Positions 34,449-43,445 of a stretch of 64,000 nucleotides of DNA are shown here, in pieces. A program made the position numbers and the translations under genes. Within the stretch, counting starts at the first letter, position 1; each line of letters starts with the position of its first letter. Source of the DNA: Desulfonispora thiosulfatigenes DSM 11270. GTDB lineage: Bacteria; Bacillota; Peptococcia; Peptococcales; Desulfonisporaceae. Under the pieces are notes generated by a model. It had not been told where the DNA came from. It saw nothing but the letters and a program-made list of their open reading frames with translations, and ran no database searches. Location of the stretch: the NCBI RefSeq assembly GCF_900176035.1, contig NZ_FWWT01000013.1:62001-126000 (forward strand), read 5' to 3'.

Positions 34449-34490
34449 AGTTTCTAAAATTCAGATTAATCATGTGAGGTTTAGAAACTG
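34449..34490 (+). repeat. Hairpin after abrB
   Basis: CAGTTTCTAAA/TTTAGAAACTG perfect 11-base stem with a 20-base loop, about 35 bases past the abrB stop. It lacks a T run, so it may be a weak terminator or mRNA-stabilising stem. Confidence 0.5.
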
Positions 34491-34524
34491 TTATCTATGG
34501 TTGAGATCCGTAGATGTACATAAG

Positions 34525-34558
34525 CAAAAAACAGATGAAATCATCTGTTTATTTTTTT
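34525..34558. terminator. Bidirectional terminator between abrB and rsmI
   Basis: AAACAGATGA/TCATCTGTTT stem with T runs on both strands. It overlaps the rsmI stop. Confidence 0.85.
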
Positions 34559-35382
34559 ACCATTATTACCTCATATAAATCTCTTTTTTTAATATCTGCT
34601 TCCTTGGCTACTTGTTTAACAGCTTCTTTAGGTGAAATTCCTTCCATAATCAATTCCTGCGCTTTTTCAATCGCCCAGTCTAGACCCTTTTCTACTTTAA
34701 TAATTTTTGCGCCTTCAATAATTAATGTAAACTCACCCTTAATTTCCTTTTCATTAAAATGATTCCAGACTTCCTGAATAGTTCCCCTAAAAACTTCCTC
34801 ATATTTCTTTGTCAGTTCTCTGCATGCAACTATTTGCCTATCTTTAAAAACTTCCAACATAATTTGTAAGGTATTTAATATTCTATGAGGCGCCTCGTAA
34901 AAGATAATTGTTCTTTCTTCTAATAATAGATTACTAAAAATTTCCCTCTTTGCCTTCTTATCTCGGGGTACAAATCCTTCAAAGCAAAACCTTTCACTTG
35001 AAAGTCCTGAAACTACAAGTCCTGTGATGGCCGCAACTGCCCCTGGTAAAACTGTTACCTCAATATTTTCCCTAATACAATCTTTAACTAAATCATGTCC
35101 CGGATCTTGGATTCCTGGCATACCTGCATCTGAAACTAAAGCAATATTTTTGCCCTCTAACAGTTCCTTAATGAGGATCTCACCTTTAAAATCCTTGTTA
35201 TGTTCATAATAACTTGTTAAGGAAGTATTTATTTCAAAATGATTTAAAAGCTTTCTGGTTTGTCTAGTATCCTCGCATGCGATTAAATCCACTGTTTTCA
35301 AGGTTTCTAACACCCTTAGGGTGATATCCTGCAAATTTCCAATCGGTGTTGCACATAAAAAAAGTCGACCTCTTTCTAACAT
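34549..35382 (-). CDS. rsmI: 16S rRNA (cytidine-1402-2'-O)-methyltransferase
   Basis: 277 residues of the tetrapyrrole-methylase fold. The N-terminus RGRLFLCATPIGNLQDITLR is diagnostic, with ACEDTRQTRKLLNHF, ALVSDAGMPGIQDPG and LVVSGLSSERFCFEGFVPRD. The C-terminal helical part includes GISPKEAVKQVAKEADIKKRDLY. It methylates C1402 in the ribosomal P site. It overlaps the trmN6 stop region by seven bases, as in the Bacillus yabB-yazA-yabC cluster. Confidence 0.96.
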   Translation of the reverse strand: MLERGRLFLCATPIGNLQDITLRVLETLKTVDLIACEDTRQTRKLLNHFEINTSLTSYYEHNKDFKGEILIKELLEGKNIALVSDAGMPGIQDPGHDLVKDCIRENIEVTVLPGAVAAITGLVVSGLSSERFCFEGFVPRDKKAKREIFSNLLLEERTIIFYEAPHRILNTLQIMLEVFKDRQIVACRELTKKYEEVFRGTIQEVWNHFNEKEIKGEFTLIIEGAKIIKVEKGLDWAIEKAQELIMEGISPKEAVKQVAKEADIKKRDLYEVIMVKK

Positions 35383-36149
35383 TGGTCTCCACCACCATCG
35401 TATATTTCTAATATGTCTCTTGAATAATATCCATCTTCATTATAAATTATTAAAGGCTTTAAAATTTCTAAACCAACCTTAACGTCTCTTTGTCCTTCGA
35501 CTAATACTAATGTTGCTCCCCTTTTTAGACCGGAATGCACCATTTGTAGTCTTTTAGGAATGATTTTTGCCTTTTCAAATTCACTAAATATTTCTCCTAA
35601 TCTCTCTGCCTTATGAATCAAAGCAAAACGACCTTGTCCTTTTATTAATTTTGCCGCTACTTGCACTACTTGTCTTAAATTGCATTTAATTTCATGTCTT
35701 GCAATTGCTTCTGCTCCTAGGGAGCTTACTTTCCCCCCATTTAAAGGAAAGTAAGGGGGATTTGAAACTACGAGATTAAATCTTTGATTCAAAGAGCTAT
35801 CCAATAGGTTTAAGTCAGCTTCGATAATCTTTATATTATCCAGCTTATTAAATACTATACTTCTATTTGCCATTTCTACTATTTCACTTTGGATTTCTAC
35901 TCCTGTAAGCTTAAGATCCTCTTGTCTTGTGCTCATTAATAAAGGAATTACAGCTGTACCTGTTCCTAAGTCTATTACTTGGTCCCTTTTTTTAATAGTA
36001 GCAAAATGAGCTAATAAAACTGCATCAATAGCAAATCTAAAACCCTTTTTCTTTTGAATAATCCTTAAACCTTGTAATTTTAAATCATCAATAGTTTCAT
36101 CATCTTTAATCTCTACATTTTCCCCAAAAATCCCATGCAAAACAAGCAA
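35376..36149 (-). CDS. trmN6: tRNA1(Val) (adenine-37-N6)-methyltransferase-like
   Basis: 257 residues with a Rossmann methyltransferase core: [20 protein letters not shown] as SAM motif [21 protein letters not shown], and [15 protein letters not shown] as the NPPY catalytic motif for amino-group methylation. TrmN6 family members modify A37 of tRNA. The N-terminus overlaps yabA by 37 bases, so the actual start may be slightly further in than ATG 36149. Order is the same as Bacillus yabA-yabB. Confidence 0.92.
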   Translation of the reverse strand: MLVLHGIFGENVEIKDDETIDDLKLQGLRIIQKKKGFRFAIDAVLLAHFATIKKRDQVIDLGTGTAVIPLLMSTRQEDLKLTGVEIQSEIVEMANRSIVFNKLDNIKIIEADLNLLDSSLNQRFNLVVSNPPYFPLNGGKVSSLGAEAIARHEIKCNLRQVVQVAAKLIKGQGRFALIHKAERLGEIFSEFEKAKIIPKRLQMVHSGLKRGATLVLVEGQRDVKVGLEILKPLIIYNEDGYYSRDILEIYDGGGDQC

Positions 36150-36418
36150 TCCCCTTTACGAGTTTGTCCAAAATGCAAATGACAAATATGGAAGTTTTCA
36201 TTATATAACTTCACTAAATTTTCATATGCCTCTCCCTGAATTTTCTTTACATTATCCTGCACAGTTTTCTTAGTTTCCTCAGGATATTGACATAATTCCA
36301 TTTTCAACTTTTTGTTTTCCTCTTCCAAGGCATAGGCATGCATTTTTAAGGTCTTTACTTCTTCCAATATTTTGCTTAACTGCTTTTCAATTTCAATTAA
36401 ACTTTCATTAACATTCAT
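36113..36418 (-). CDS. yabA: Replication initiation control protein YabA
   Basis: 101 residues. A leucine-rich coiled coil covers about 1-60 ([20 protein letters not shown]), followed by a C-terminal zinc-binding domain [20 protein letters not shown] with the HxCH-CxxC pattern. YabA tethers DnaA to the DnaN clamp and limits initiation in Firmicutes. It sits between ricT and trmN6 as in Bacillus. Confidence 0.93.
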   Translation of the reverse strand: MNVNESLIEIEKQLSKILEEVKTLKMHAYALEEENKKLKMELCQYPEETKKTVQDNVKKIQGEAYENLVKLYNENFHICHLHFGQTRKGDCLFCMGFLGKM

Positions 36419-36459
36419 AAATACCTTCCCCCAATGCCATCACAGAAAAATAGAATATA

Positions 36460-37191
36460 TTAATCTTCTAATTCACTTAAATCAATAATTTCATCTTTTT
36501 CTAATTCTATATCCTTTGGAACCTTATCGCATTTTTCACATTTATCACAGTTTTGATAATTATCATTTTCATACTTCAAACAACACATTAATCTACCACA
36601 AACCCCTGAAATCTTAGTTGGATTTAAAGATAAACTTTGCTCTTTAGCCATTTTTATTGAAACTGGATCAAAGTCACCTAAAAAGGATTTGCAACATAAT
36701 ACTCTCCCACAAGGGCCTATGCCACCAACCATTTTTGCTTCATCACGAACACCTATTTGTCTTAATTCTATCCTTGTCCTAAAAATTGCTGCTAAGTCTT
36801 TTACTAATTCTCTAAAATCAACCCGACCTTCAGCAGTAAAAAAGAAAATTATCTTGCTATTATCAAAGGTGAATTCCACATCAACTAATTTCATAGGTAA
36901 TTTATGATGAGCAATTTTATCTACGCAAACTTTAAAAGCATCCTGAGATCTTCTAAAGTTATCCTTCACCTTAACCTTATCTTCTTCAGTTGCGATTCTC
37001 ATTACCTTTTTTAAAGGTAAAACTAACTCTTTTTCTTCAACATCTCGTGGTCCAATTACTACATCCCCAAATTCTATTCCTCTAGCAGTCTCAACTATAA
37101 CGCTATCATCTTTTTTAACTTCCATTGTATCTGGATCAAAAAAATAGATTTTTCCTGCTGCTTTAAAACGAACACCTATAACAGTGGTCAT
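36460..37191 (-). CDS. ricT: PSP1/RicT regulator of RNA maturation
   Basis: 243 residues of the PSP1 family (YaaT). Segments: VIGVRFKAAGKIYFFDPDTM, ETARGIEFGDVVIGPRDVEE, LVDVEFTFDNSKIIFFFTAE, then the cysteine-rich core MVGGIGPCGRVLCCKSFLGD and ISGVCGRLMCCLKYENDNY, with a tail NCDKCEKCDKVP. In Bacillus RicT with RicA and RicF binds FeS clusters and modulates RNase Y; the cysteines seen here fit that. Adjacent to holB as expected. Confidence 0.93.
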   Translation of the reverse strand: MTTVIGVRFKAAGKIYFFDPDTMEVKKDDSVIVETARGIEFGDVVIGPRDVEEKELVLPLKKVMRIATEEDKVKVKDNFRRSQDAFKVCVDKIAHHKLPMKLVDVEFTFDNSKIIFFFTAEGRVDFRELVKDLAAIFRTRIELRQIGVRDEAKMVGGIGPCGRVLCCKSFLGDFDPVSIKMAKEQSLSLNPTKISGVCGRLMCCLKYENDNYQNCDKCEKCDKVPKDIELEKDEIIDLSELED

Positions 37192-37203
37192 AATTTCCCC
37201 CCT

Positions 37204-38181
37204 TTAAGCACTTTTTATTTTTAGGAGCAATACATCTAATAATAACCTTGGATTTACATTGCTATTTAAATCTCGTAAACCCTTGTGAATTAATTTTAAG
37301 GCATTGTATATTTCATCTAGTCCTAAGGCATCTTGTTTTAAAGATTCCATATAATCATAATTGATAATTAAACTTTCATCATTAGTTGTTTTCCATATTA
37401 AAAGATCTCTAAACCAAAATTGAATCAGCTCTAATAATACTTTAACACCTTTGCGATCTTTTTCCCATTTATTACACCATAACAAAATATGGGATAACGA
37501 CATAGTTTTTATTTCTGTTAATATTTCTAAGAGCTCTTTTCTCATTAGCTGAAGCTCACCTTCATTTAAGACTTCACTTGCTTTTTTCAGTGACCCTCTT
37601 GCTAGTTTAGAAAATATTTCAATATTATCTGGGCATTCAGGATTTTGTGTGGTGATTAATTCTTTAATTATTTTAGAATCCAGAGGCATAAATTGTATAT
37701 TTTGACATCTTGAAAGAATAGTGTCTGGTAATTGCTGAGGTTTATCAGTTATTAAAATAAAAATTGTTTTTTGCGGTGGTTCTTCTAATACCTTTAATAA
37801 ACTATTAAAAGCTTCTATAGTCATTAAATGAGCATCATCTAAAATTATAACCTTGTAATTACCTTCATACGACATAAAAAAAACTTTATTTCTGAGTTCC
37901 CTAATTTGTTCTATTTTGATAGAAGTGCCATCGGGCTCAATTATTTTAACATCTGGATGATTGCCACTTTCAATTTTACGACAACTAAGACATTCCTGGC
38001 AACCTCCCCCATTTATGGGTTCGAGACAATTAAGAGCTTTTGCTAGAGCTAATGCGCTAGTTTTCTTACCAATTCCCTCAATACCCGTAAAAAGGTAAGC
38101 ATGAGCAATCCTTTTATTTAAAATGCTTTTTTTTAGTAAGGAAATTGCTCTATCTTGTCCTTTAATATTTTCAAAACTCAT
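37204..38181 (-). CDS. holB: DNA polymerase III delta' subunit
   Basis: 325 residues, AAA+ clamp-loader fold. It has ENIKGQDRAISLLKKSILNK at the N-terminus, a P-loop-like HAYLFTGIEGIGKKTSALAL, a zinc-binding set CLEPINGGGCQECLSCRK, KVIILDDAHLMTIEAFNSLL, KVLEEPPQKTIFILITDKPQ and DTILSRCQNIQFMPL with the SRC arginine finger. It works with the gamma/tau and delta subunits to load the sliding clamp. Located between tmk and ricT as in Bacillus, though the yaaQ-yaaR pair found there is missing. Confidence 0.95.
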   Translation of the reverse strand: MSFENIKGQDRAISLLKKSILNKRIAHAYLFTGIEGIGKKTSALALAKALNCLEPINGGGCQECLSCRKIESGNHPDVKIIEPDGTSIKIEQIRELRNKVFFMSYEGNYKVIILDDAHLMTIEAFNSLLKVLEEPPQKTIFILITDKPQQLPDTILSRCQNIQFMPLDSKIIKELITTQNPECPDNIEIFSKLARGSLKKASEVLNEGELQLMRKELLEILTEIKTMSLSHILLWCNKWEKDRKGVKVLLELIQFWFRDLLIWKTTNDESLIINYDYMESLKQDALGLDEIYNALKLIHKGLRDLNSNVNPRLLLDVLLLKIKSA

Positions 38182-38220
38182 TTTGTCACCACCAGTACTT
38201 TGCTAAAGCAATTAGTTTTA

Positions 38221-38847
38221 TTATTTTTTATCATTTATGAGATTTAATATATTTTCTAATATTTGCTGGTGTATTTCTTCCTTTGTCTGTAAAGCAGAAA
38301 TCACTTTAAAGCGAGTTGGCTCTAATTTAACTAAGTGTAAATATCCTTCCCTTACTCTTTGATGAAAACCTAGCTTTTCCTGCTCTAATCTATCTTCTTT
38401 TCTTGTTTTTCTTCTCCTAGCCGCTTCACTAGGTTCTATATCTAAAAGTATTGTTAAGTGTGGTTTTAATCCTGATGTAGCAAAATAATTTAATTTATCT
38501 AGTTCTATTTTATCTAACCCTCGTCCATATCCTTGATAGGCTAGAGTAGAATCAATATAACGATCACAAATCACATTAACATTCTGCTCTAATAATGGAA
38601 TGATTTTTTCTCCTACTAATTGAGCTCTGCTCGCAGCATAAAGGAGTGCCTCCGCTTTCCATACCATTTCAGAATTTTTATTATCTAAAATTATATTTCT
38701 AATTTTCTCTGAGATAAGTGTCCCACCTGGTTCTCTTGTAAACATACAAGAAACCCTAAGTTCTTTTAGCTTATTCTCTAATAAATTTATTTGCGTTGTT
38801 TTCCCCGAACCATCGCATCCTTCTATCGTAATGAATTTTCCAGACAT
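38221..38847 (-). CDS. tmk: Thymidylate kinase
   Basis: 208 residues from ATG 38847, the family start (SGKFITIEGCDGSGKTTQIN); the frame extends to 38871. The P-loop is GCDGSGKTTQ (residues 9-18), the DRY-type substrate motif is VICDRYIDSTLAYQGYGRG, and the LID region is RRRKTRKEDRLEQEK. It phosphorylates dTMP to dTDP. It lies eight to twelve bases after the decarboxylase stop and directly upstream of holB. Confidence 0.96.
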   Translation of the reverse strand: MSGKFITIEGCDGSGKTTQINLLENKLKELRVSCMFTREPGGTLISEKIRNIILDNKNSEMVWKAEALLYAASRAQLVGEKIIPLLEQNVNVICDRYIDSTLAYQGYGRGLDKIELDKLNYFATSGLKPHLTILLDIEPSEAARRRKTRKEDRLEQEKLGFHQRVREGYLHLVKLEPTRFKVISALQTKEEIHQQILENILNLINDKK

Positions 38848-38860
38848 GTATCTTCTCTCC

Positions 38861-40258
38861 CTATATATCATCCATTATCATGATTTCTCTTTTATCCCTA
38901 AAGGCTATATCACCTTTTAATATTTCTAACATTTTAAAATCTATCATTTCACCTGGCACTACTAGAGGGATTCCTGGGGGATATTTAAGAATAAACTCCC
39001 CACATATTCTACCCACAGCAACATCAAGTGATATCATTTTTTTATTGCCATAAAAGGCATCCCTGGGAGCTAAACCTTGCTCTGGAATGATATTATAGAT
39101 ATTCTTTTGGATCTTTTCTATCTTAGCATTCTTCTTTCTTGCCATTTGGTCAATCTGGGTTAAAGCCTCTAGTAATCTATTTAAAACGGTATCTTCTACC
39201 TTTAGGCTAAAAATAAATAAAATATAATTTTCTTCGCTAAGTTCTGAAAATATTTGAAATCGTTCTCGTAAAATTTTATCTATCTCTAACCCCGAAAAAA
39301 CCTCTGAAGACAGGTTTAACTTCAAAAAGTCCCTCTGCTCTTTTAAAGCAAAATTAATGGTAAAGGTTGTTAATGTAGTAACTTTCTTATTAAAATCAAT
39401 TAATTTATGATATGTTTCCTCGAGTATTTCTTGTCCCTTTTCTGCTAAAAAGACTCTACAGCTATCTAAAGAAGCTAAAAGTAAATAAGAAGGTGAAGTA
39501 GTCTGAAGCATATTAATGAAAGGACTTAAATCTGGTCCTTGATAATTATTTCCTTCGTGGAGTACACTACCTTGCGTTAAAACAGGTAAGGTTTTGTGCC
39601 AGCTTTGAATCACTATATCTGCACCTAATTCTAAACCAGACTTAGGCAAGGATTTATGAAATAAAAAGTGTGATCCATGTGCTTCATCTATTATAACCTT
39701 TATATCATTCTTTTTAGCTAAATAAATTATTTCTTCTAACTGATAACTAATTCCTTGATAATTTGGATTAGGTAAAATAATTACCTTACATTTAGGATAG
39801 TCTAAAATAAATCTTTTTAATACTTCTGGTTCTATTCCTAAAGGAATCCCCGACTTTTCTTCAAAGGCAACAGGTAGATAAATTGGTTTAGCATTTGCTA
39901 AGATGGTGGCATTATAAATAGATTTATGCACATGCCTAGGCACAAATATATACTTATCATGTGCAAGTGCCATTATGGCACTATGTATTCCTACACTTGA
40001 CCCATTTACTAAAAAATGTGTTTTCTTTGCTTTAAATAACCTAGCTGCCTCTTCTTGGGCTTCTTTAATACATCCTTCTGGTTTATGCAAATTATCTAAT
40101 CCAGGAATTTCTGTTAAATCATATTCCCATAATCCACCTGATTGTATTTGCATTTGATCAGGGATAAGGTTCCCACCTTTATGACCCGGAGTATGAAATG
40201 AAATAGGATCAGCTTGGATATGATTTTTAATGCTTTTTATTATCATTGCTTGCTTCAT
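38861..40258 (-). CDS. Orn/Lys/Arg decarboxylase-family protein (YaaO-like)
   Basis: 465 residues of the group III PLP decarboxylase family, short form without the N-terminal wing domain. Visible motifs: ISFHTPGHKGG at the start, THFLVNGSSVGIHSAIMALA, KVIIDEAHGSHFLFHK, and the Schiff-base lysine in ADIVIQSWHKTLPVLTQGS. The C-terminal half ends with LDVAVGRICGEFILKYPPGI and PLVVPGEM. It may act on lysine, arginine or ornithine; the specificity is not visible. In Bacillus yaaO occupies the same place before tmk, and its function is also unsettled. Confidence 0.92.
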   Translation of the reverse strand: MKQAMIIKSIKNHIQADPISFHTPGHKGGNLIPDQMQIQSGGLWEYDLTEIPGLDNLHKPEGCIKEAQEEAARLFKAKKTHFLVNGSSVGIHSAIMALAHDKYIFVPRHVHKSIYNATILANAKPIYLPVAFEEKSGIPLGIEPEVLKRFILDYPKCKVIILPNPNYQGISYQLEEIIYLAKKNDIKVIIDEAHGSHFLFHKSLPKSGLELGADIVIQSWHKTLPVLTQGSVLHEGNNYQGPDLSPFINMLQTTSPSYLLLASLDSCRVFLAEKGQEILEETYHKLIDFNKKVTTLTTFTINFALKEQRDFLKLNLSSEVFSGLEIDKILRERFQIFSELSEENYILFIFSLKVEDTVLNRLLEALTQIDQMARKKNAKIEKIQKNIYNIIPEQGLAPRDAFYGNKKMISLDVAVGRICGEFILKYPPGIPLVVPGEMIDFKMLEILKGDIAFRDKREIMIMDDI

Positions 40259-40391
40259 ATTTATATCCTTTATTTGTTTTTACTTAATTTTATCATATAT
40301 ACCTATTTTCTTCTAGAAATCAACAGGCATATCTCTGGCAACAATGGAAAAGCTATAGTTAAATCAATCTTTTCAGGAGTGATATATATAT

Positions 40392-40604
40392 ATGTCGAGA
40401 AAAAGTAATCCAGTCAATGTTAAGAAACTTTCTAAAAAATATAATCTTGATGTAACAAAGGTTATCCAGTCATGGAAGGATAATATCACGGATACAGAAA
40501 TCTCTGAAGCACTTCATATAGATTTGCTTAAACTTATGCAAATTAGGCAAGAGATTGAGGATACTCATAATAGAGAAAGAGAAAAAAGAAAAAGAAATTA
40601 TTAA
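40392..40604 (+). CDS. Small basic protein with helix-turn-helix-like segment
   Basis: 70 residues, very basic: MSRKSNPVNVKKLSKKYNLD, then a putative helix-turn-helix VIQSWKDNITDTEISEALHI, a DLLKLMQIRQEIEDTH helix, and an arginine/lysine tail. I do not know the family. AGGAGTG precedes the ATG. It is divergent from the decarboxylase gene and convergent with gin, sharing its terminator. It resembles in outline the C-terminus of the 115-residue protein at 8164-8511, but too weakly to call homology. Confidence 0.6.
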   Translation: MSRKSNPVNVKKLSKKYNLDVTKVIQSWKDNITDTEISEALHIDLLKLMQIRQEIEDTHNREREKRKRNY

Positions 40605-40628
40605 AAGGCAGCTTAGAAGCTGCCTTTC
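40603..40628. terminator. Bidirectional terminator
   Basis: AAAGGCAGCTT/AAGCTGCCTTT. It overlaps the last codons of gin. Confidence 0.88.
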
Positions 40629-40864
40629 TTATTTTTCTTAAACATTATTAATCTTAATTTTTCTACTAGTTCTTGATACTTTTTATCATTATAATCTAAA
40701 CTTAAAATTATTTTTTCGCAATCCGAACAGATAAATTGTCTAGATAAAAGAAAACCATCATTAATCCCTAACTGCGGAACCTTTTCACATAAAACACATT
40801 TCGGGAGTAAATTATTCTTTTTTTCAGCTTCTGGCTTATACGCCTTACTAGTTACATTGCCCAT
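40613..40864 (-). CDS. gin: Sigma-G inhibitor Gin (CsfB)
   Basis: 83 residues with the Gin zinc-finger pattern: LPKCVLCEKVPQLGINDGFL and RQFICSDCEKIILSLDYNDK (two CxxC pairs 28 residues apart), preceded by a polar N-terminus. Gin binds sigma-G and sigma-E to prevent premature activity during sporulation. In Bacillus csfB lies close to yaaO and tmk, and the same neighbours appear here, which supports the call for such a short protein. Confidence 0.85.
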   Translation of the reverse strand: MGNVTSKAYKPEAEKKNNLLPKCVLCEKVPQLGINDGFLLSRQFICSDCEKIILSLDYNDKKYQELVEKLRLIMFKKNKKGSF

Positions 40865-40989
40865 GTTTTCACGCTGCCTTCTTTAGTTTTTAATACTTAA
40901 TTGTAATTTATGCTAAAAAGACAAATTTGACACAATCTTCTCATACAAATCTTTGATAAAAGAGATTTAATCCAAAGAAGGTTATCTAC

Positions 40990-41565
40990 CTACTTAGTTT
41001 CACCTAAAGATTGTTGCACTAAATTAACTCCTTTTTCAAGAGCATTGAAATTTAATTCTCTTAATTCTGGTTTTTGCGCAAATTTATAGCCTAACTTTTC
41101 TTCTAAAGCATCCTTAATTCCTTCTAAAGGAACAATTTTAATTAAATTTACAAGAGCCCCTAAAATAATTATATTAAATACCCTTGGATGTAATTCAGTC
41201 CTTGCAACCTTTATAGCAGGAATAGGAATTACTCTGCCTACTTCCTTAGGTATATGTTTTGCAGCTTCTTCTATGTCCTCATCATAAATTAAAATAGTTT
41301 GATCATTTATATATTCACTTACTCTGATAATAGCTCTTTCGCTTAAGGCAATCACAATATCAGCCTTATTAAATTTAGGTGCCCCTATCTTGTCATCTGA
41401 AATTTGCACAAAAGATAAAGATACCCCTCCCCTTTGTTCTACACCAAAGTTAGGAATATAAAGTGCTTCCTTGCCAATTTTATTAGCAGCTTCAACCATT
41501 ATATTTGCTACTGACTGAACTCCTTGTCCACCTTCACCTGCTAAAACAATTTTAAAGCCTTTCAT
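40990..41565 (-). CDS. korC: 2-oxoacid:ferredoxin oxidoreductase gamma subunit
   Basis: 191 residues of the POR gamma fold: FKIVLAGEGGQGVQSVANIM at the N-terminus, YIPNFGVEQRGGVSLSFVQI, and KADIVIALSERAIIRVSEYI. It forms the third subunit of a TPP/FeS enzyme that makes acyl-CoA and reduced ferredoxin, or runs in reverse for carboxylation. Its ATG overlaps the beta subunit stop (ATGA), so the subunits are translationally coupled. 2-oxoglutarate is the usual substrate of this three-subunit arrangement. Confidence 0.9.
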   Translation of the reverse strand: MKGFKIVLAGEGGQGVQSVANIMVEAANKIGKEALYIPNFGVEQRGGVSLSFVQISDDKIGAPKFNKADIVIALSERAIIRVSEYINDQTILIYDEDIEEAAKHIPKEVGRVIPIPAIKVARTELHPRVFNIIILGALVNLIKIVPLEGIKDALEEKLGYKFAQKPELRELNFNALEKGVNLVQQSLGETK

Positions 41566-42317
41566 TGCTTCACCTCCGCTTTCTGAGGTGTTTTAATTTC
41601 TCCAACCTTAAAATACTCTGTCATTTTATTTTCAATAAAGTCCCAAGTATCACTTGCATTGGTTCTCCAGTTTGTCGGACAACCTGATAAAGCTTCTACA
41701 AAAGAAAATCCATTACCATTAATTTGATTTTCTAAGGCACTTTTAATCATTTTCTTTAATTGTCTTAAATTAGCAACTGTCCCTCTAGCCACATATGCCC
41801 CTTCTCCAGTTATAGCTGCCACCATTTCTGGTCCTTGAGTAGGATTTCCTGTTATTTCTACATTACGTCCAAAAGGACAGGTTTCTGTTTTCATATTTGG
41901 TAAAGTAGTTGGAGACATTTGACCTCCGGTCATTCCATAGTTACAATTGTTAACTACTATTACAGTTAATTTCTCATTTCTAACAGCAGCATTCACTAAA
42001 TGCTGTGACCCAATAGCATAGCCACCGCCATCGCCCATATAAGCTATACAAATTTTATCTGGTCTTACTCTTTTAATCCCGGTTAAAACTGGGTTAGTTC
42101 GACCGTGATGAGTTTGAATAGAATCTGTATTGAAAAAGTCCCAAGATAATAACGAACAACCAATATCACATCCAAAAATTACATCCTGTTGGATATTTAA
42201 TTCATCTATACATTGGCCTAAAACCTTTAAAACCATTCCATGTCCACACCCTGGGCAGAACTTATGTGGCTTTGATGAAACCTTCCAAGATTTTGGCATA
42301 TTTGGTGACATGTCCAT
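41562..42317 (-). CDS. korB: 2-oxoacid:ferredoxin oxidoreductase beta subunit (TPP-binding)
   Basis: 251 residues from ATG 42317, where GGGGGT sits eight bases upstream; the frame reaches 42356. Features: HKFCPGCGHGMVLKVLGQCI (CxxC for the cluster), GCDIGCSLLSWDFF, the TPP/Mg motif AYMGDGGGYAIGSQHLVNAA, and VNNCNYGMTGGQMSPTT. The fourth cysteine expected near the C-terminus is in EALSGCPTNW. Normal length for a KorB protein. Confidence 0.93.
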   Translation of the reverse strand: MDMSPNMPKSWKVSSKPHKFCPGCGHGMVLKVLGQCIDELNIQQDVIFGCDIGCSLLSWDFFNTDSIQTHHGRTNPVLTGIKRVRPDKICIAYMGDGGGYAIGSQHLVNAAVRNEKLTVIVVNNCNYGMTGGQMSPTTLPNMKTETCPFGRNVEITGNPTQGPEMVAAITGEGAYVARGTVANLRQLKKMIKSALENQINGNGFSFVEALSGCPTNWRTNASDTWDFIENKMTEYFKVGEIKTPQKAEVKQ

Positions 42318-42330
42318 ATAGAGACCCCCT

Positions 42331-43416
42331 TTAAAAATTATTTGAGATATATTCAACTAACTCTTCAGTAGTAATACCAAGTCCTGGTCTTAAATAACTA
42401 TCTATAGGTACATTCTTTTCATATAATTCACTTTTAACAATTTTCTCTAATTGACCTTGTGCGGATTCAACTACAAACAATCGTTTAGCTTTCTCGGTTG
42501 CTTTTTCTAATGCACACTTAGGAAAAGGTCTTAAAGTAATTGGTCTGAAATATCCTATTTTTTTGCCCTTTTTCCTTAATTCATTAACTGCTCCTCTAGC
42601 AGCCCTACTAACAACTCCATGAGAAACTATAATTAAATCTGCATCTTCACAATCAAACTCTTCATGCTCTACAATTTCAGGGGCTATTTTATTAAACTCC
42701 TCTACAGTTTTACTAATAATCTCGAATAACTCTTCTTCCGTATTAAAAGTATTACGTAATTGGCTTGGGTCTCGATCTACACCAGGTGAACCCGGGGAAC
42801 CTAGAATTTGTTCTGTCGACACCATTTCTATACCCCTATGACTTGGATCATACATAGTTACTGATTCTCTCATTTTAGCTTGATATCCATCACCTAAAAC
42901 AAAAGTAGGAAAGCGATACTTCCATGCTGTATTAAAGGCTTTAATTGTATAATCAAATAGTTCTTGGTGACTACTGGTAGAATAAACTATCCTCATTCCC
43001 TCACCATTACCACCAAAGCAAGTAAGGTTAACTTCTTGTTGTGAATAAATTACAGTTGCAGTAGAAGGACCTCCCCTTTGCTGAACAACAACGACTGTTG
43101 GTATACGCATCATTTCAGCCATGGCTAAAGGTTCTTGCATTAATACGTTTCCAGGTCCTGATGTAGCAGTAAAAGCCCTAGCACCTGCTAAGACACCCCC
43201 AATAGTAGCAAAACCTGCTGATATTTCATCTTCTGTTTGTAAAAACTTTTTATCATATTGAGGACAAATCCTTGTCCAGTAATGCATAATTTCATTTTGA
43301 GGTGTTATCGGATATCCATACATAATGTCTACATTAGCAGCGAGGGCTGCCCATGCAATAACTTCATTCCCTGTGACAAAAAACTTCTTTTCTCCCTCAA
43401 ATAGCTTTTTACTCAT
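42331..43416 (-). CDS. korA: 2-oxoacid:ferredoxin oxidoreductase alpha subunit
   Basis: 361 residues from ATG 43416, with AAAGGAGG nine bases upstream; the frame reaches 43452. Motifs: FFVTGNEVIAWAALAANVDI, MYGYPITPQNEIMHYW, the tight-turn segment ATSGPGNVLMQEPLAMAEMM, VVVQQRGGPSTATVIYSQQE, and C-terminal YFRPITLRPFPKCALEKATE. It contains domains I and II of POR alpha. The fourth subunit KorD (a ferredoxin) is not in this operon, so an external ferredoxin must serve. Confidence 0.93.
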   Translation of the reverse strand: MSKKLFEGEKKFFVTGNEVIAWAALAANVDIMYGYPITPQNEIMHYWTRICPQYDKKFLQTEDEISAGFATIGGVLAGARAFTATSGPGNVLMQEPLAMAEMMRIPTVVVVQQRGGPSTATVIYSQQEVNLTCFGGNGEGMRIVYSTSSHQELFDYTIKAFNTAWKYRFPTFVLGDGYQAKMRESVTMYDPSHRGIEMVSTEQILGSPGSPGVDRDPSQLRNTFNTEEELFEIISKTVEEFNKIAPEIVEHEEFDCEDADLIIVSHGVVSRAARGAVNELRKKGKKIGYFRPITLRPFPKCALEKATEKAKRLFVVESAQGQLEKIVKSELYEKNVPIDSYLRPGLGITTEELVEYISNNF

Positions 43417-43445
43417 AATTATGTACCTCCTTTTCATTAATAAAT